The translations under genes and the position numbers were made by a program. The notes beneath the pieces were generated by a model that worked only from the letters and a program-made list of their open reading frames with translations, was not told the DNA's origin and made no database searches. This document shows, one piece after another, positions 18,064 to 25,735 of a DNA stretch of 64,000 nt. This DNA comes from Oleomonas cavernae (lineage in GTDB: Bacteria > Pseudomonadota > Alphaproteobacteria > Zavarziniales > Zavarziniaceae). The stretch spans positions 772,001 through 836,000 of the forward strand of contig NZ_QYUK01000011.1 in NCBI RefSeq assembly GCF_003590945.1, read 5' to 3'. Each line of letters starts with the position of its first letter. Positions within the stretch are counted from its first letter, which is position 1.

Positions 18064-20442
18064 ATGCTGCAGATCATCGAGAATTTTTTATTCAGATTCA
18101 GGGCCTATATCCTGATCACGCTCGCCATCGTGACCGTCTTCATGGCGTATTTCGCCAGCGGCCTGCGGATGGACGCCGGCTTCGAGAAGATGCTGCCGAT
18201 CGGCCATGAGTACATCGACACCTTCCAGAAGTACCGGGACGATTTTGCCGGCGGCAACCGCATCATCATCGTGCTGGAGGCCGCCCCCGACGCCCAGGGC
18301 AAGCGGACGATCTTCACGCCGGAATACCTGAAGGTCCTGAAGGCCGCCACCGACGACGTGTTCTACATCTCCGGCGTCTCGCGCCCGACGCTCGCCTCCC
18401 TGTGGACCCCCAATACCCGCTTCCTCGAAATCACCGAGGAGGGCATCAACGCCGGCGACGTCATCCCCGCCGAATTCCAGGCGGATGCCGCCTCGATGGC
18501 GCTGGTCCGCGCCAACGTGCAGAAGGCCGGCATCGTCGGCCGCATGGTCTCGAACAACTACGAAGCCTCGATGATCTCGGCCGAGCTGCAGGACATCGAT
18601 CCCGAGACCCGCGACCGCCTCGATTACTTCAAGGTGGCCGACGCGCTCGAGGCCTTCCGCGACAAGTACGAAAAAGACGGCATCTCGGTGAAGATCGTCG
18701 GCTTTGCCAAGGTCGTCGGCGACATCAAGGACGGGGCCGAAAGCGTCGTCTTCTTCATGGGCGCCGCCTTCCTGCTGACCGTCATGATGCTGTGGCTCTA
18801 TTGCCGGTCGTGGCGCCTGACCTTCGTCACCCTGTCGGCGTCCCTATGCTCGCTGGTCTGGCAATTCGGCATCCTCAACCTGATGGGCTTCGGTCTCGAT
18901 CCGCTGGCCGTGCTGGTGCCGTTCCTGGTGTTCGCCATCGGGGTGTCCCACGGCGTGCAGCAGATCAACATGGTCAGTGCCGAGATCGCCAACGGCAAGG
19001 ACAAGATGACGGCCGCGCGGGATACCTTCCACTTCCTGCTGGTCCCCGGGTCCGTGGCGCTATGCACCTGCCTCGCCGGCTTTGGCACGCTCTACCTGAT
19101 CCCCATCGGCATGATCCGCGAACTGTCGATCACCGCCTCGATCGGCATTGCGCTCAAGATCGTCTCCAACCTGGTCATGCTGCCCTTGCTGGCCTCGTAT
19201 ATCGCCCCCACCGGCGAATATGCCCGCCAGGTCAAGAAGCAGATGGAGAAGCGCGAGAAGGTCTGGCCCTACGTCGCCCGTATCGCCAAGCCGCGCAATG
19301 CGTGGATCATGGTCATCGGCTGTCTCATCCTGGGGGCCGTCGGCGTCTATGTCTCCAAGGGGCTGCAGATCGGCGACGTGCATGCCGGCGCGGCGGAGCT
19401 TCGCCCCGACAGCCGCTACAACCAGGACACCCGCTTTGTCGTCGGCAACTTCGATATCGGCGTGAACATCCTGACCGTGATCGTCGAGACGCCGGAAGGC
19501 GCCTGCGTCGACCACAAGTACATGAGCCTGCTCGACCGCTTCCAGTGGGAGATGGCCAACGTGCCGGGCGTGCAGTCCACTATCGGCCTGCCGCTGCTTG
19601 CCAAGATGGTCGGCTCGATGTGGCGCGAGGGTAACCTGAAATGGTACTTCCTGCCGCGTAACACCAGCGTGCTGGCGCAGGCCGTGGGCCCGATCCCGAC
19701 CTCGACCATGACGCTGAACACCACCTGCACCGTGCTGCCGCTGCTGATCTTCACCAAGGACAGCAAGGCGATCACCATCAAGGGCGTGGTCAACGCGGTG
19801 AAGGAGTTCCGCGCCAAGCCGGAGAACCAGCTCGAGGGCATGAACATCCGCCTCGCGGCGGGTTCGATCGGTGTCACCGCCGCGACCAACGAAGTGGTCG
19901 AGGAGCAGGAAATCCCGATGCTGCTGTGGGTCTACGCGGTGGTCATCGGCCTGGTGCTGCTGACCTATCGCGAATGGCGCGGGTCGTTGTGCTGCGTGGT
20001 GCCGCTGGTGTTGTCCACCATCATCGGCAACATGTTCCTGACGCTGGCGCAGATCGGCCTGAAGATCTCCACCCTGCCGGTGCTGGCGATCGCGGTGGGC
20101 ATCGGCGTCGACTACGGCATCTACGAGTACAACCGCATCCAGCGCTACATGCGCCTGGGCAAGTCGCCCTTCGAAGCCTATGAGCAGGCCCTGAAGGACG
20201 TCGGTTCGGCGACCATGTTCACCGGCTTCACCCTGGCGGTCGGCGTCTCCACCTGGAGCTTCTCGGCCCTGAAGTTCCAGGCCGACATGGGCATGCTGCT
20301 GACCTTCATGTTCATGGTGAACATGATCGGTGCGGTTACGCTGCTGCCAGCGATGATCTCGATCATCGACCAGCTGCTGCCCAAGAAGTATCCGCCGCTG
20401 TCGGAAGAAGAGCGCAATGCGCTGATGCGCAGCATGCACTAG
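18064..20442 (+). CDS. RND superfamily (MMPL-type) exporter
   Basis: A 792-residue inner-membrane protein with the two-fold RND layout: TM1 (about 10-30), a large periplasmic domain, TM2-6 (about 230-400), a second TM7 (about 410-430) and periplasmic domain, and TM8-12 (about 620-770). Motifs include 'DAGFEKMLPIGHEY', 'FLVFAIGVSHGVQQI' and 'VLAIAVGIGVDYGIYEYNR', the last holding the Asp of the proton relay. It belongs to the COG1033 'predicted RND exporter' group, not HAE1, and needs no adaptor gene. Lipid or hydrophobic cargo is typical but not shown. A strong terminator follows. Confidence 0.9.
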   Translation: MLQIIENFLFRFRAYILITLAIVTVFMAYFASGLRMDAGFEKMLPIGHEYIDTFQKYRDDFAGGNRIIIVLEAAPDAQGKRTIFTPEYLKVLKAATDDVFYISGVSRPTLASLWTPNTRFLEITEEGINAGDVIPAEFQADAASMALVRANVQKAGIVGRMVSNNYEASMISAELQDIDPETRDRLDYFKVADALEAFRDKYEKDGISVKIVGFAKVVGDIKDGAESVVFFMGAAFLLTVMMLWLYCRSWRLTFVTLSASLCSLVWQFGILNLMGFGLDPLAVLVPFLVFAIGVSHGVQQINMVSAEIANGKDKMTAARDTFHFLLVPGSVALCTCLAGFGTLYLIPIGMIRELSITASIGIALKIVSNLVMLPLLASYIAPTGEYARQVKKQMEKREKVWPYVARIAKPRNAWIMVIGCLILGAVGVYVSKGLQIGDVHAGAAELRPDSRYNQDTRFVVGNFDIGVNILTVIVETPEGACVDHKYMSLLDRFQWEMANVPGVQSTIGLPLLAKMVGSMWREGNLKWYFLPRNTSVLAQAVGPIPTSTMTLNTTCTVLPLLIFTKDSKAITIKGVVNAVKEFRAKPENQLEGMNIRLAAGSIGVTAATNEVVEEQEIPMLLWVYAVVIGLVLLTYREWRGSLCCVVPLVLSTIIGNMFLTLAQIGLKISTLPVLAIAVGIGVDYGIYEYNRIQRYMRLGKSPFEAYEQALKDVGSATMFTGFTLAVGVSTWSFSALKFQADMGMLLTFMFMVNMIGAVTLLPAMISIIDQLLPKKYPPLSEEERNALMRSMH

Positions 20443-20464
20443 GCCGACCAGGCCCGGACCAAGG

Positions 20465-20492
20465 CAAAGGGCGCGATCACTCGCGCCCTTTG
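20465..20492. terminator. bidirectional rho-independent terminator
   Basis: A 12-bp perfect stem CAAAGGGCGCGA / TCGCGCCCTTTG with a TCAC loop. It ends next to the stop of the convergent gene at 20493 and 22 nt after the exporter stop. A-T pairs at the stem base give short T-runs both ways. Confidence 0.85.
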
Positions 20493-21686
20493 TCATTTGG
20501 GCTTCAGCGCCTTGTCCAGCAACGGCTGCAATCGGTGCCGTTCAGGAACCAGGGCCATGGGGACCGCCAGCGGCATCAGGCCGGCCAGGTCGTCGAGGCC
20601 CAGCGCCCGGCGCTCGGCCGCCTCGAGCGCGCCGGCATTGGCCGGATCCAGCAGGCCGACGGCGGGGGCAAGGCCGCCGCCCGCCCGGGCCAGCGCTGCC
20701 GCCACCGCCGCACCGCGGACGCGGCCCATGATCTCCAGGGCCTGGCCGATCGGCTTGGGCTGGGCAGCCAGGGAGATCATCTCCAGCCAGTAGAACGCCG
20801 CCCGCCCGGCCAGGGGGCCGCGCCGCGGTATCGCCAGGGCAAGGTCGCCCTTGCCGTCCAGGCGCGCCCGGGCGATATGGCGCAGGCCGCAAGGCAGGGC
20901 GGCATCGATCCGGCCGTCGACCAGCGCCGCCACCAGTTCGTCGGCCGAGGGCGTGACCAGCGCGGCCTGTCCCACGAAGCGGTCCAGCGCCGCCTCGAAG
21001 CGGCGCAGTTCGCTGGGCAGTTGCAGGCGGAACGGGTCGAGCCCGGCATAGAGCATGGCACTGGCCAGCAGGCAGCGCGGGTCGGCCAGCAGGCCGTAGC
21101 GGCCGTTCAAGGCCGGGTCGTCGAGCACGGCAAGGCCTAGGTCGCCGACCGCCGCGGCCGATACGCGCCGGCGATCGATGGCGACGGCGGCCAGGTCGAA
21201 CCGGGTTGCGATACCGACCCGGTAGCGGCCTTCGAAGCCGGACTCGAGGGTTGCCGTGGTCGGTGTCAAGCCGGGCAGGATATTGGTCGGGCTGGCGTTG
21301 GCGGGATCATCCTTGCCCAGCGGGTCGATCACGCCCTCGGGCCACAGGATGCCGCGGGGGAAGGGATGGGCCGTCACCACCAGGGCGGGGCGGGCGGCCT
21401 TCTCGGCGGCACTGGCGGTCGGGCCCAGCGGCCGCAAGGGCGACAGGGCCTGGTCGTCGTCGGCCAGCGGGACATGGACCAGCGGCGGCCCGTCGCCGCC
21501 CAGGGCCGCGAGCAGGGCCTTGTCGCCGTAGGCCTCGGGCGCCAGCAGGCGCAGGCTCGATGCGGCGGCGCGCGCCGGCAAACCCAGGCCCGCGCCCAGT
21601 GCCGCGGCGGCGCCAAGCGCCAGGAAATGCCGACGGGACGGCCGCCGGGCAGCCGCAAGGGCCGCCCGATCACGATAAAAGGTCAC
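20493..21686 (-). CDS. periplasmic solute-binding protein with Tat signal
   Basis: A 397-residue protein starting at GTG 21686, which overlaps the upstream GATase stop by 3 nt. The N-terminus 'RRPSRRHFLALGAAAALGAG' is a twin-arginine signal followed by 'LPARAAA'. The body resembles spermidine/putrescine or iron-type extracellular solute-binding proteins: 'LGLAVLDDPALNGRYGLLADP' and 'FYWLEMISLAAQPKP' fit the PotD-like hinge and late helices. No ABC permease or ATPase gene is beside it, so its transporter, if any, is elsewhere. Ligand unknown. Confidence 0.7.
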   Translation of the reverse strand: MTFYRDRAALAAARRPSRRHFLALGAAAALGAGLGLPARAAASSLRLLAPEAYGDKALLAALGGDGPPLVHVPLADDDQALSPLRPLGPTASAAEKAARPALVVTAHPFPRGILWPEGVIDPLGKDDPANASPTNILPGLTPTTATLESGFEGRYRVGIATRFDLAAVAIDRRRVSAAAVGDLGLAVLDDPALNGRYGLLADPRCLLASAMLYAGLDPFRLQLPSELRRFEAALDRFVGQAALVTPSADELVAALVDGRIDAALPCGLRHIARARLDGKGDLALAIPRRGPLAGRAAFYWLEMISLAAQPKPIGQALEIMGRVRGAAVAAALARAGGGLAPAVGLLDPANAGALEAAERRALGLDDLAGLMPLAVPMALVPERHRLQPLLDKALKPK

Positions 21687-22414
21687 GGCATGAGCTCCAG
21701 CCAGCGGCGGGTGACATCGACCGCGAATCGGGCGGCTTGGGGCAGGTGGCGATGCAGGCCGTCCTCGAAATCGAGGAGGACCTCGGGGCGTTCCTCGGCA
21801 ACCCATTGGGCCCGGCCACGCATCCACTCGCGGGCGATGTCCGCCGTTACCTCGAAATGGCATTGGAAGGCATAGGTGGCGCGGGCGATGCGAAAGGCCT
21901 GGTGGCGGCAGGTTTCGCCGGTCATCAGCAGGGTGGCCCCCTCGGGCAGGTCGAAAGTATCTTCGTGCCACTGCATCACGTGCTGGCGTGCGGCCAGCCC
22001 GCCCAGCACCGGATCGCCCGCCGCCGCGTCCAGCAGGTCCAGGGGCAGGAAGCCGATCTCGGTGATGGCGTGGGGATAGACCCGGGCGCCGAAGGCCCGG
22101 GCGATCAACTGGGCGCCCAGGCAGATCCCCAGGACCGGCTTGTCGGCGGCGGTGAAGCGGCGAATCAGCCCAGCAACCTGGGCCAGGGCGGGGTAGTCGC
22201 GGTCATTGCCCGCGTGCATCGGCCCGCCCAGCACCATGAGGCCGTCATAACCCGCATCATCCGCCGGCAGCGGCGCCGTGTCGGCGGCCGGCTGGCGGCT
22301 GGACCAGCCGTCATGGGGGGCGATGACGTCGAGCCGGCAGCCCGCCTCGATCAGGGCAAGGCCGGCCAGCCCCGGCGGGGTACGCAAATCATTCTGGATA
22401 CAAAGGATGTTCAT
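21683..22414 (-). CDS. class I glutamine amidotransferase (GATase1) domain protein
   Basis: A 243-residue protein of the GMP-synthase-like GATase family (COG0518). It has 'VLGGPMHAGN', the nucleophile elbow 'GICLGAQLIARAFG' (Cys near 97), and the catalytic His-x-Glu in 'AFQCHFEVT'. The triad is complete, so amide hydrolysis is expected, but the acceptor partner is unknown. It is translationally coupled to the downstream solute-binding protein gene, whose GTG overlaps its TGA, and divergent from the SPFH gene with a gap of about 75 bp. Confidence 0.87.
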   Translation of the reverse strand: MNILCIQNDLRTPPGLAGLALIEAGCRLDVIAPHDGWSSRQPAADTAPLPADDAGYDGLMVLGGPMHAGNDRDYPALAQVAGLIRRFTAADKPVLGICLGAQLIARAFGARVYPHAITEIGFLPLDLLDAAAGDPVLGGLAARQHVMQWHEDTFDLPEGATLLMTGETCRHQAFRIARATYAFQCHFEVTADIAREWMRGRAQWVAEERPEVLLDFEDGLHRHLPQAARFAVDVTRRWLELMP

Positions 22415-22488
22415 TTGTGACGTTGTTCACGGATGGCCGACGGGAGGACCTGTTATACACTGTGGGCAACAGCATTTTGGAGGGGACG

Positions 22489-23409
22489 ATGGAAGGAATT
22501 GCGGTATTCATCCTGGTACTGGTCATCCTGGTCGTCATCCTCGTCGTGCTGGGGGTGCGCACGGTGCCCCAGGGGCAGGCCTACACGCTCGAGCGCTTCG
22601 GCCGATACACCCGCACATTGAGCCCCGGCCTCAACTTCCTGTTCCCCGTGATCGACCAGATCGGGCGGAAGATGAATACCCAGGAGGTGGTGCTCGACAT
22701 CCCCTCCCAGAAGATCATCACCCTGGACAACGCCATCGTCACCGCCGATGCCGTCGCCTTCTATCAGGTCATCAATGCGGCCCAGGCTGCCTATGAAGTC
22801 CAGAATCTCACCAGCGCCATCATCAACCTGGTGATCACCAACATCCGCTCGAAAATGGGCAGCATGAATCTCGATGACGTGCTGTCCAAGCGCAACGAAA
22901 TCAACGACCAGTTGCTGGTGATCATGGACCAGGCGACTCAGCCCTGGGGCGTCAAGGTCACCCGTATTGAGCTCAAGGACATCGCGCCGCCCGAAGACAT
23001 GGTCATCGCCATGGGCCGGCAGATGAAGGCCGAACGCGAGAAGCGCGCGGTGATCCTGGAGGCCGAAGGTGTCCGCGAGGCCAGCATCAAGCGGGCCGAG
23101 GGCGAAAAGCAGGCGGCGATCCTGGAAGCCGAAGGTCGCCGGGAGGCCGCCTTCCGCGATGCCGAGGCGCGCGAGCGCTCGGCCCAGGCCGAAGCCCGCG
23201 CCACCGCCATGGTCTCTGACGCCATTGCCTCGGGCGGCACCCAGGCGATCAACTACTTCCTGGGCCAGAAATATATCGAGGCCTTAACCGCTATCGGCGT
23301 TGCACCCAACAACAAGGTCACCTTCCTGCCGCTGGAGGCGACCGGCATCATGGGCGCGATCTCTGGCATCGCCGACCTGACCAAGCATTCCGGCAGCGGT
23401 CACACGTGA
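22489..23409 (+). CDS. SPFH/stomatin-like membrane protease-associated protein (QmcA family)
   Basis: A 306-residue protein: one N-terminal membrane helix (about 3-25, 'VFILVLVILVVILVVLGV'), an SPFH/PHB domain (about 28-185: 'VPQGQAYTLERFGRYTRTLSPGL', 'VVLDIPSQKIITLDNAIV') and a long Ala/Glu-rich coiled coil (about 185-265). Relatives oligomerise at the membrane and associate with FtsH or NfeD proteases. TTGGAGGGGA precedes the ATG at 22489. The NfeD gene follows 10 bp later, the usual partner. Confidence 0.92.
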   Translation: MEGIAVFILVLVILVVILVVLGVRTVPQGQAYTLERFGRYTRTLSPGLNFLFPVIDQIGRKMNTQEVVLDIPSQKIITLDNAIVTADAVAFYQVINAAQAAYEVQNLTSAIINLVITNIRSKMGSMNLDDVLSKRNEINDQLLVIMDQATQPWGVKVTRIELKDIAPPEDMVIAMGRQMKAEREKRAVILEAEGVREASIKRAEGEKQAAILEAEGRREAAFRDAEARERSAQAEARATAMVSDAIASGGTQAINYFLGQKYIEALTAIGVAPNNKVTFLPLEATGIMGAISGIADLTKHSGSGHT

Positions 23410-23419
23410 TGGAGGGGGC

Positions 23420-23866
23420 ATGGCAGAGCCGATCGTCCTGGTCTACTGGTACTGGTACGCCCTGGCCGGCGTCCTGATCATTCTGGAGATCCTGGCCCCG
23501 GGGATCGTCTTTCTGTGGCTGGCGATCGGCGCCGTTGCCGCCGGCACCGTGCTGCTCGCGGTGCCCGATTTGATCTGGTACTTCCAGGCCGCCATCTTCG
23601 CCGTGGCCAGCGCACTGGCCTTGCTGTTCGGCCATAATCTGCTGCGCAGCACCGGGCAGGAGGCGGCGGCGAAGGGGCTCAACCAGCGCGGCGTATCGCT
23701 GATCGGTGCCGAGGCGGTCCTGATCGAGCCGGTCGTGAACGGCACCGGCCGGGTACGCCTGGGTGACGGCAGTTGGGCCGTAACCGCGGCAACGGATTTG
23801 CCCGTCGGTACCCGCGTGCGCGTGATCGCCGCCGACGGTCCCCGCCTCACTGTCGAGGCGATATGA
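23420..23866 (+). CDS. NfeD family protein (short form)
   Basis: A 148-residue membrane protein with two to three closely spaced N-terminal helices (about 8-80) and a C-terminal OB-fold domain (about 90-148: 'GLNQRGVSLIGAEAVLIEPVVNGTGRVRLGDGSW'). It lacks the ClpP-like protease domain of long NfeD proteins. It is the conserved partner of the SPFH protein encoded just upstream. Its 3' end overlaps the convergent DUF1194 gene by 20 nt. Confidence 0.92.
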   Translation: MAEPIVLVYWYWYALAGVLIILEILAPGIVFLWLAIGAVAAGTVLLAVPDLIWYFQAAIFAVASALALLFGHNLLRSTGQEAAAKGLNQRGVSLIGAEAVLIEPVVNGTGRVRLGDGSWAVTAATDLPVGTRVRVIAADGPRLTVEAI

Positions 23867-24563
23867 TTGCCGCGACCAGCGGCTCGGGTTTGAGTTCGCG
23901 CAGCAGCTTGCGCTTGATCGCATTGACGAAGTCGTCGTAATCCCTGGCGACCTCGACGAAGGCGCCCGGGCCGCCGATGACGTCGCGGGCAAAGAAACTG
24001 TCGACGTCCGGCTCCTCGTTGACCACCGCCAGCGCATTGATGGTGATGCCGCGGACCACCAGGCTGTCGCGGATGGGGGCCGCTGGCGGGCCGGCGCTGG
24101 TCTTGCCGTCACCCGACAGGTCGATGACCTTGCGCGCCGCCTGGTGCGGCACCGCGTCGACGACGGCGCCCGCCCGCAGCAGGGCGGCGCCCACCGCCGT
24201 GCCGCCACCTTCGATGTAACGCGGCATATTGCTGACGCTTTCGGCATAGGCGGCGGCATTGCCCGCGGTCACCAGTTGCCAGTCCAGGCTCAGGTTCTGC
24301 CGCGTGGGATGCGACCATTCCATGATCGCCACGGCGATGGTGCCCTTGGGGCCGGCGTCGATCGCGGCCTGCACCTCGGGGTCGGCAAAGGCGGCGGCGA
24401 TGCCCTGGGTCTGCAGGAAGAATTCGTCCCGGTTCACCGAGGACGACGAGTCGAGCGCCAGCACCAGCGCGACGTCGACCGATGCGGCCCGCCCCGCGGC
24501 GGGCAGGCAGAGTGCCACGAGAAGGGCGAGGCGCCCGATCAATCGAGCGCCAGGACCTGCCAT
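23847..24563 (-). CDS. DUF1194 (VWA-like) secreted protein
   Basis: A 238-residue protein with a signal peptide (about 1-27, 'CLPAAGRAAS') and a von Willebrand A-type domain. The MIDAS motif 'LALDSSSSVN' (DxSxS) and the later 'IDLSGDGKTSAG' metal-ligand stretch are intact. DUF1194 proteins are exported and of unknown function. The ATG at 24563 overlaps the 3' end of rlmI by 25 nt, which ties it to the operon of adaptor, RND pump and rlmI. The longer open frame upstream is a shadow. Confidence 0.85.
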   Translation of the reverse strand: MAGPGARLIGRLALLVALCLPAAGRAASVDVALVLALDSSSSVNRDEFFLQTQGIAAAFADPEVQAAIDAGPKGTIAVAIMEWSHPTRQNLSLDWQLVTAGNAAAYAESVSNMPRYIEGGGTAVGAALLRAGAVVDAVPHQAARKVIDLSGDGKTSAGPPAAPIRDSLVVRGITINALAVVNEEPDVDSFFARDVIGGPGAFVEVARDYDDFVNAIKRKLLRELKPEPLVAAIISPRQ

Positions 24564-25735
24564 TTGAGATAGCCGGTCTCGGGCAGCAAGGGGTGGACGG
24601 GATGGTCGGCGCCGGCGCCGCCGGCGGCGATGATGCGGCCTTCGCGCGCCGCCCCGGCGATACCGCGGGCGACCTCGGTCCCGAAGGCCTCGGTCTCGAT
24701 ATTGTGGCTGCACGAGGCGATGAACAGGAAGCCGCCGGGGGCGGTCAGCAGGGCCGCCTGGCGCGCCAGCTTGCGATAGGCTTTCAGCGCCTGGGGCACG
24801 TCGCGCCGCGACTTGGCGAAGCTGGGCGGGTCGGCGATGACGGTGTCGAACTGGCGCCCGGCATGGGACAGCCGGTCGGCCTCGTCGAACAGATCGCCGC
24901 GGCGGATCTCGGTGCGGGCGGCCAGGCCGTTCAGGGCGGCGCTGGCGCTGGCCTGGGCCAGCGAGGAATCCGAGCGGTCGACCAGCAGCGCCTGCTCGGC
25001 ACCGGCGGCCAGGGCGGCCAGCGAAAAGGCGCCGGTGTTGCAGCACAGGTCCAGCATCCGGCCGCCGGCGGCCAGCCGCGCCATCAGGCCGCGGGCGTCG
25101 TGAAGGTCGAAGAACCAGCCGGTTTTCTGGCCGTCCAGGGGTTCCACCAGATGGCGGACACCGTGCTCCTTGACCTCGATCTGGGCCGGCAGCACCCCGC
25201 GCGCCAGGCGGATGCTGCGGCTCAGGCCTTCCAGGTCGCGGTAGCTGCTGTCGTTGCGCAGCACGATCGCCCGGGGCTGCACCATGGCCTCGAGCGCGTC
25301 GAGCATGGCTTCGGTCAGATGCTCGGCGCCGGCGGTATTGGCCTGGACCACCACGACATCGCCGAAGCGGTCGATGATGAAGCCGGGCAGGCCGTCGCCC
25401 TCGGAATGCACCAGGCGGTAATAGGGTTCGGCAAACAGGCGCTGGCGCAGGGCCAGGGCCGCGGCGAGGCGCCGGTGCAGAAAGCCCTGGTCGATGGTCG
25501 TCACCGCCGGATCGCGCGACATCAGGCGCGCGGCGATCAGCGTGTTCTTGTTGAAGGTGGCAAGGCCCATCGGCTTGCCGTCGATCCGCGTCAGGTGGAC
25601 CAGGGCGCCCGGCGCGATCGCCTTGGCCGCGGCGTCCAGCTTCAACTCGTTGGAATAGGCCCAGGGGTGGCCGCCGGCAATGCGCCGGTCATGGCCGGCA
25701 AGCAATTGGATCGTCTGAATCGGGGCATCGGTCAT
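24539..25735 (-). CDS. rlmI: class I SAM-dependent rRNA methyltransferase, RlmI-like
   Basis: A 398-residue protein: PUA domain (about 5-80, 'HDRRIAGGHPWAYSNEL'), central EEHEE-type domain and C-terminal Rossmann domain ('GGRMLDLCCNTGAFSLAALAAGA' for SAM, 'VIADPPSFAKSR' catalytic loop, 'FIASCSHNI' with Cys). This is the RlmI/RlmK-type architecture, 23S rRNA m5C1962 methylation being the function of the E. coli member. It overlaps the RND pump gene by 4 nt (ATGA) and DUF1194 by 25 nt. Confidence 0.9.
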   Translation of the reverse strand: MTDAPIQTIQLLAGHDRRIAGGHPWAYSNELKLDAAAKAIAPGALVHLTRIDGKPMGLATFNKNTLIAARLMSRDPAVTTIDQGFLHRRLAAALALRQRLFAEPYYRLVHSEGDGLPGFIIDRFGDVVVVQANTAGAEHLTEAMLDALEAMVQPRAIVLRNDSSYRDLEGLSRSIRLARGVLPAQIEVKEHGVRHLVEPLDGQKTGWFFDLHDARGLMARLAAGGRMLDLCCNTGAFSLAALAAGAEQALLVDRSDSSLAQASASAALNGLAARTEIRRGDLFDEADRLSHAGRQFDTVIADPPSFAKSRRDVPQALKAYRKLARQAALLTAPGGFLFIASCSHNIETEAFGTEVARGIAGAAREGRIIAAGGAGADHPVHPLLPETGYLKWQVLALD

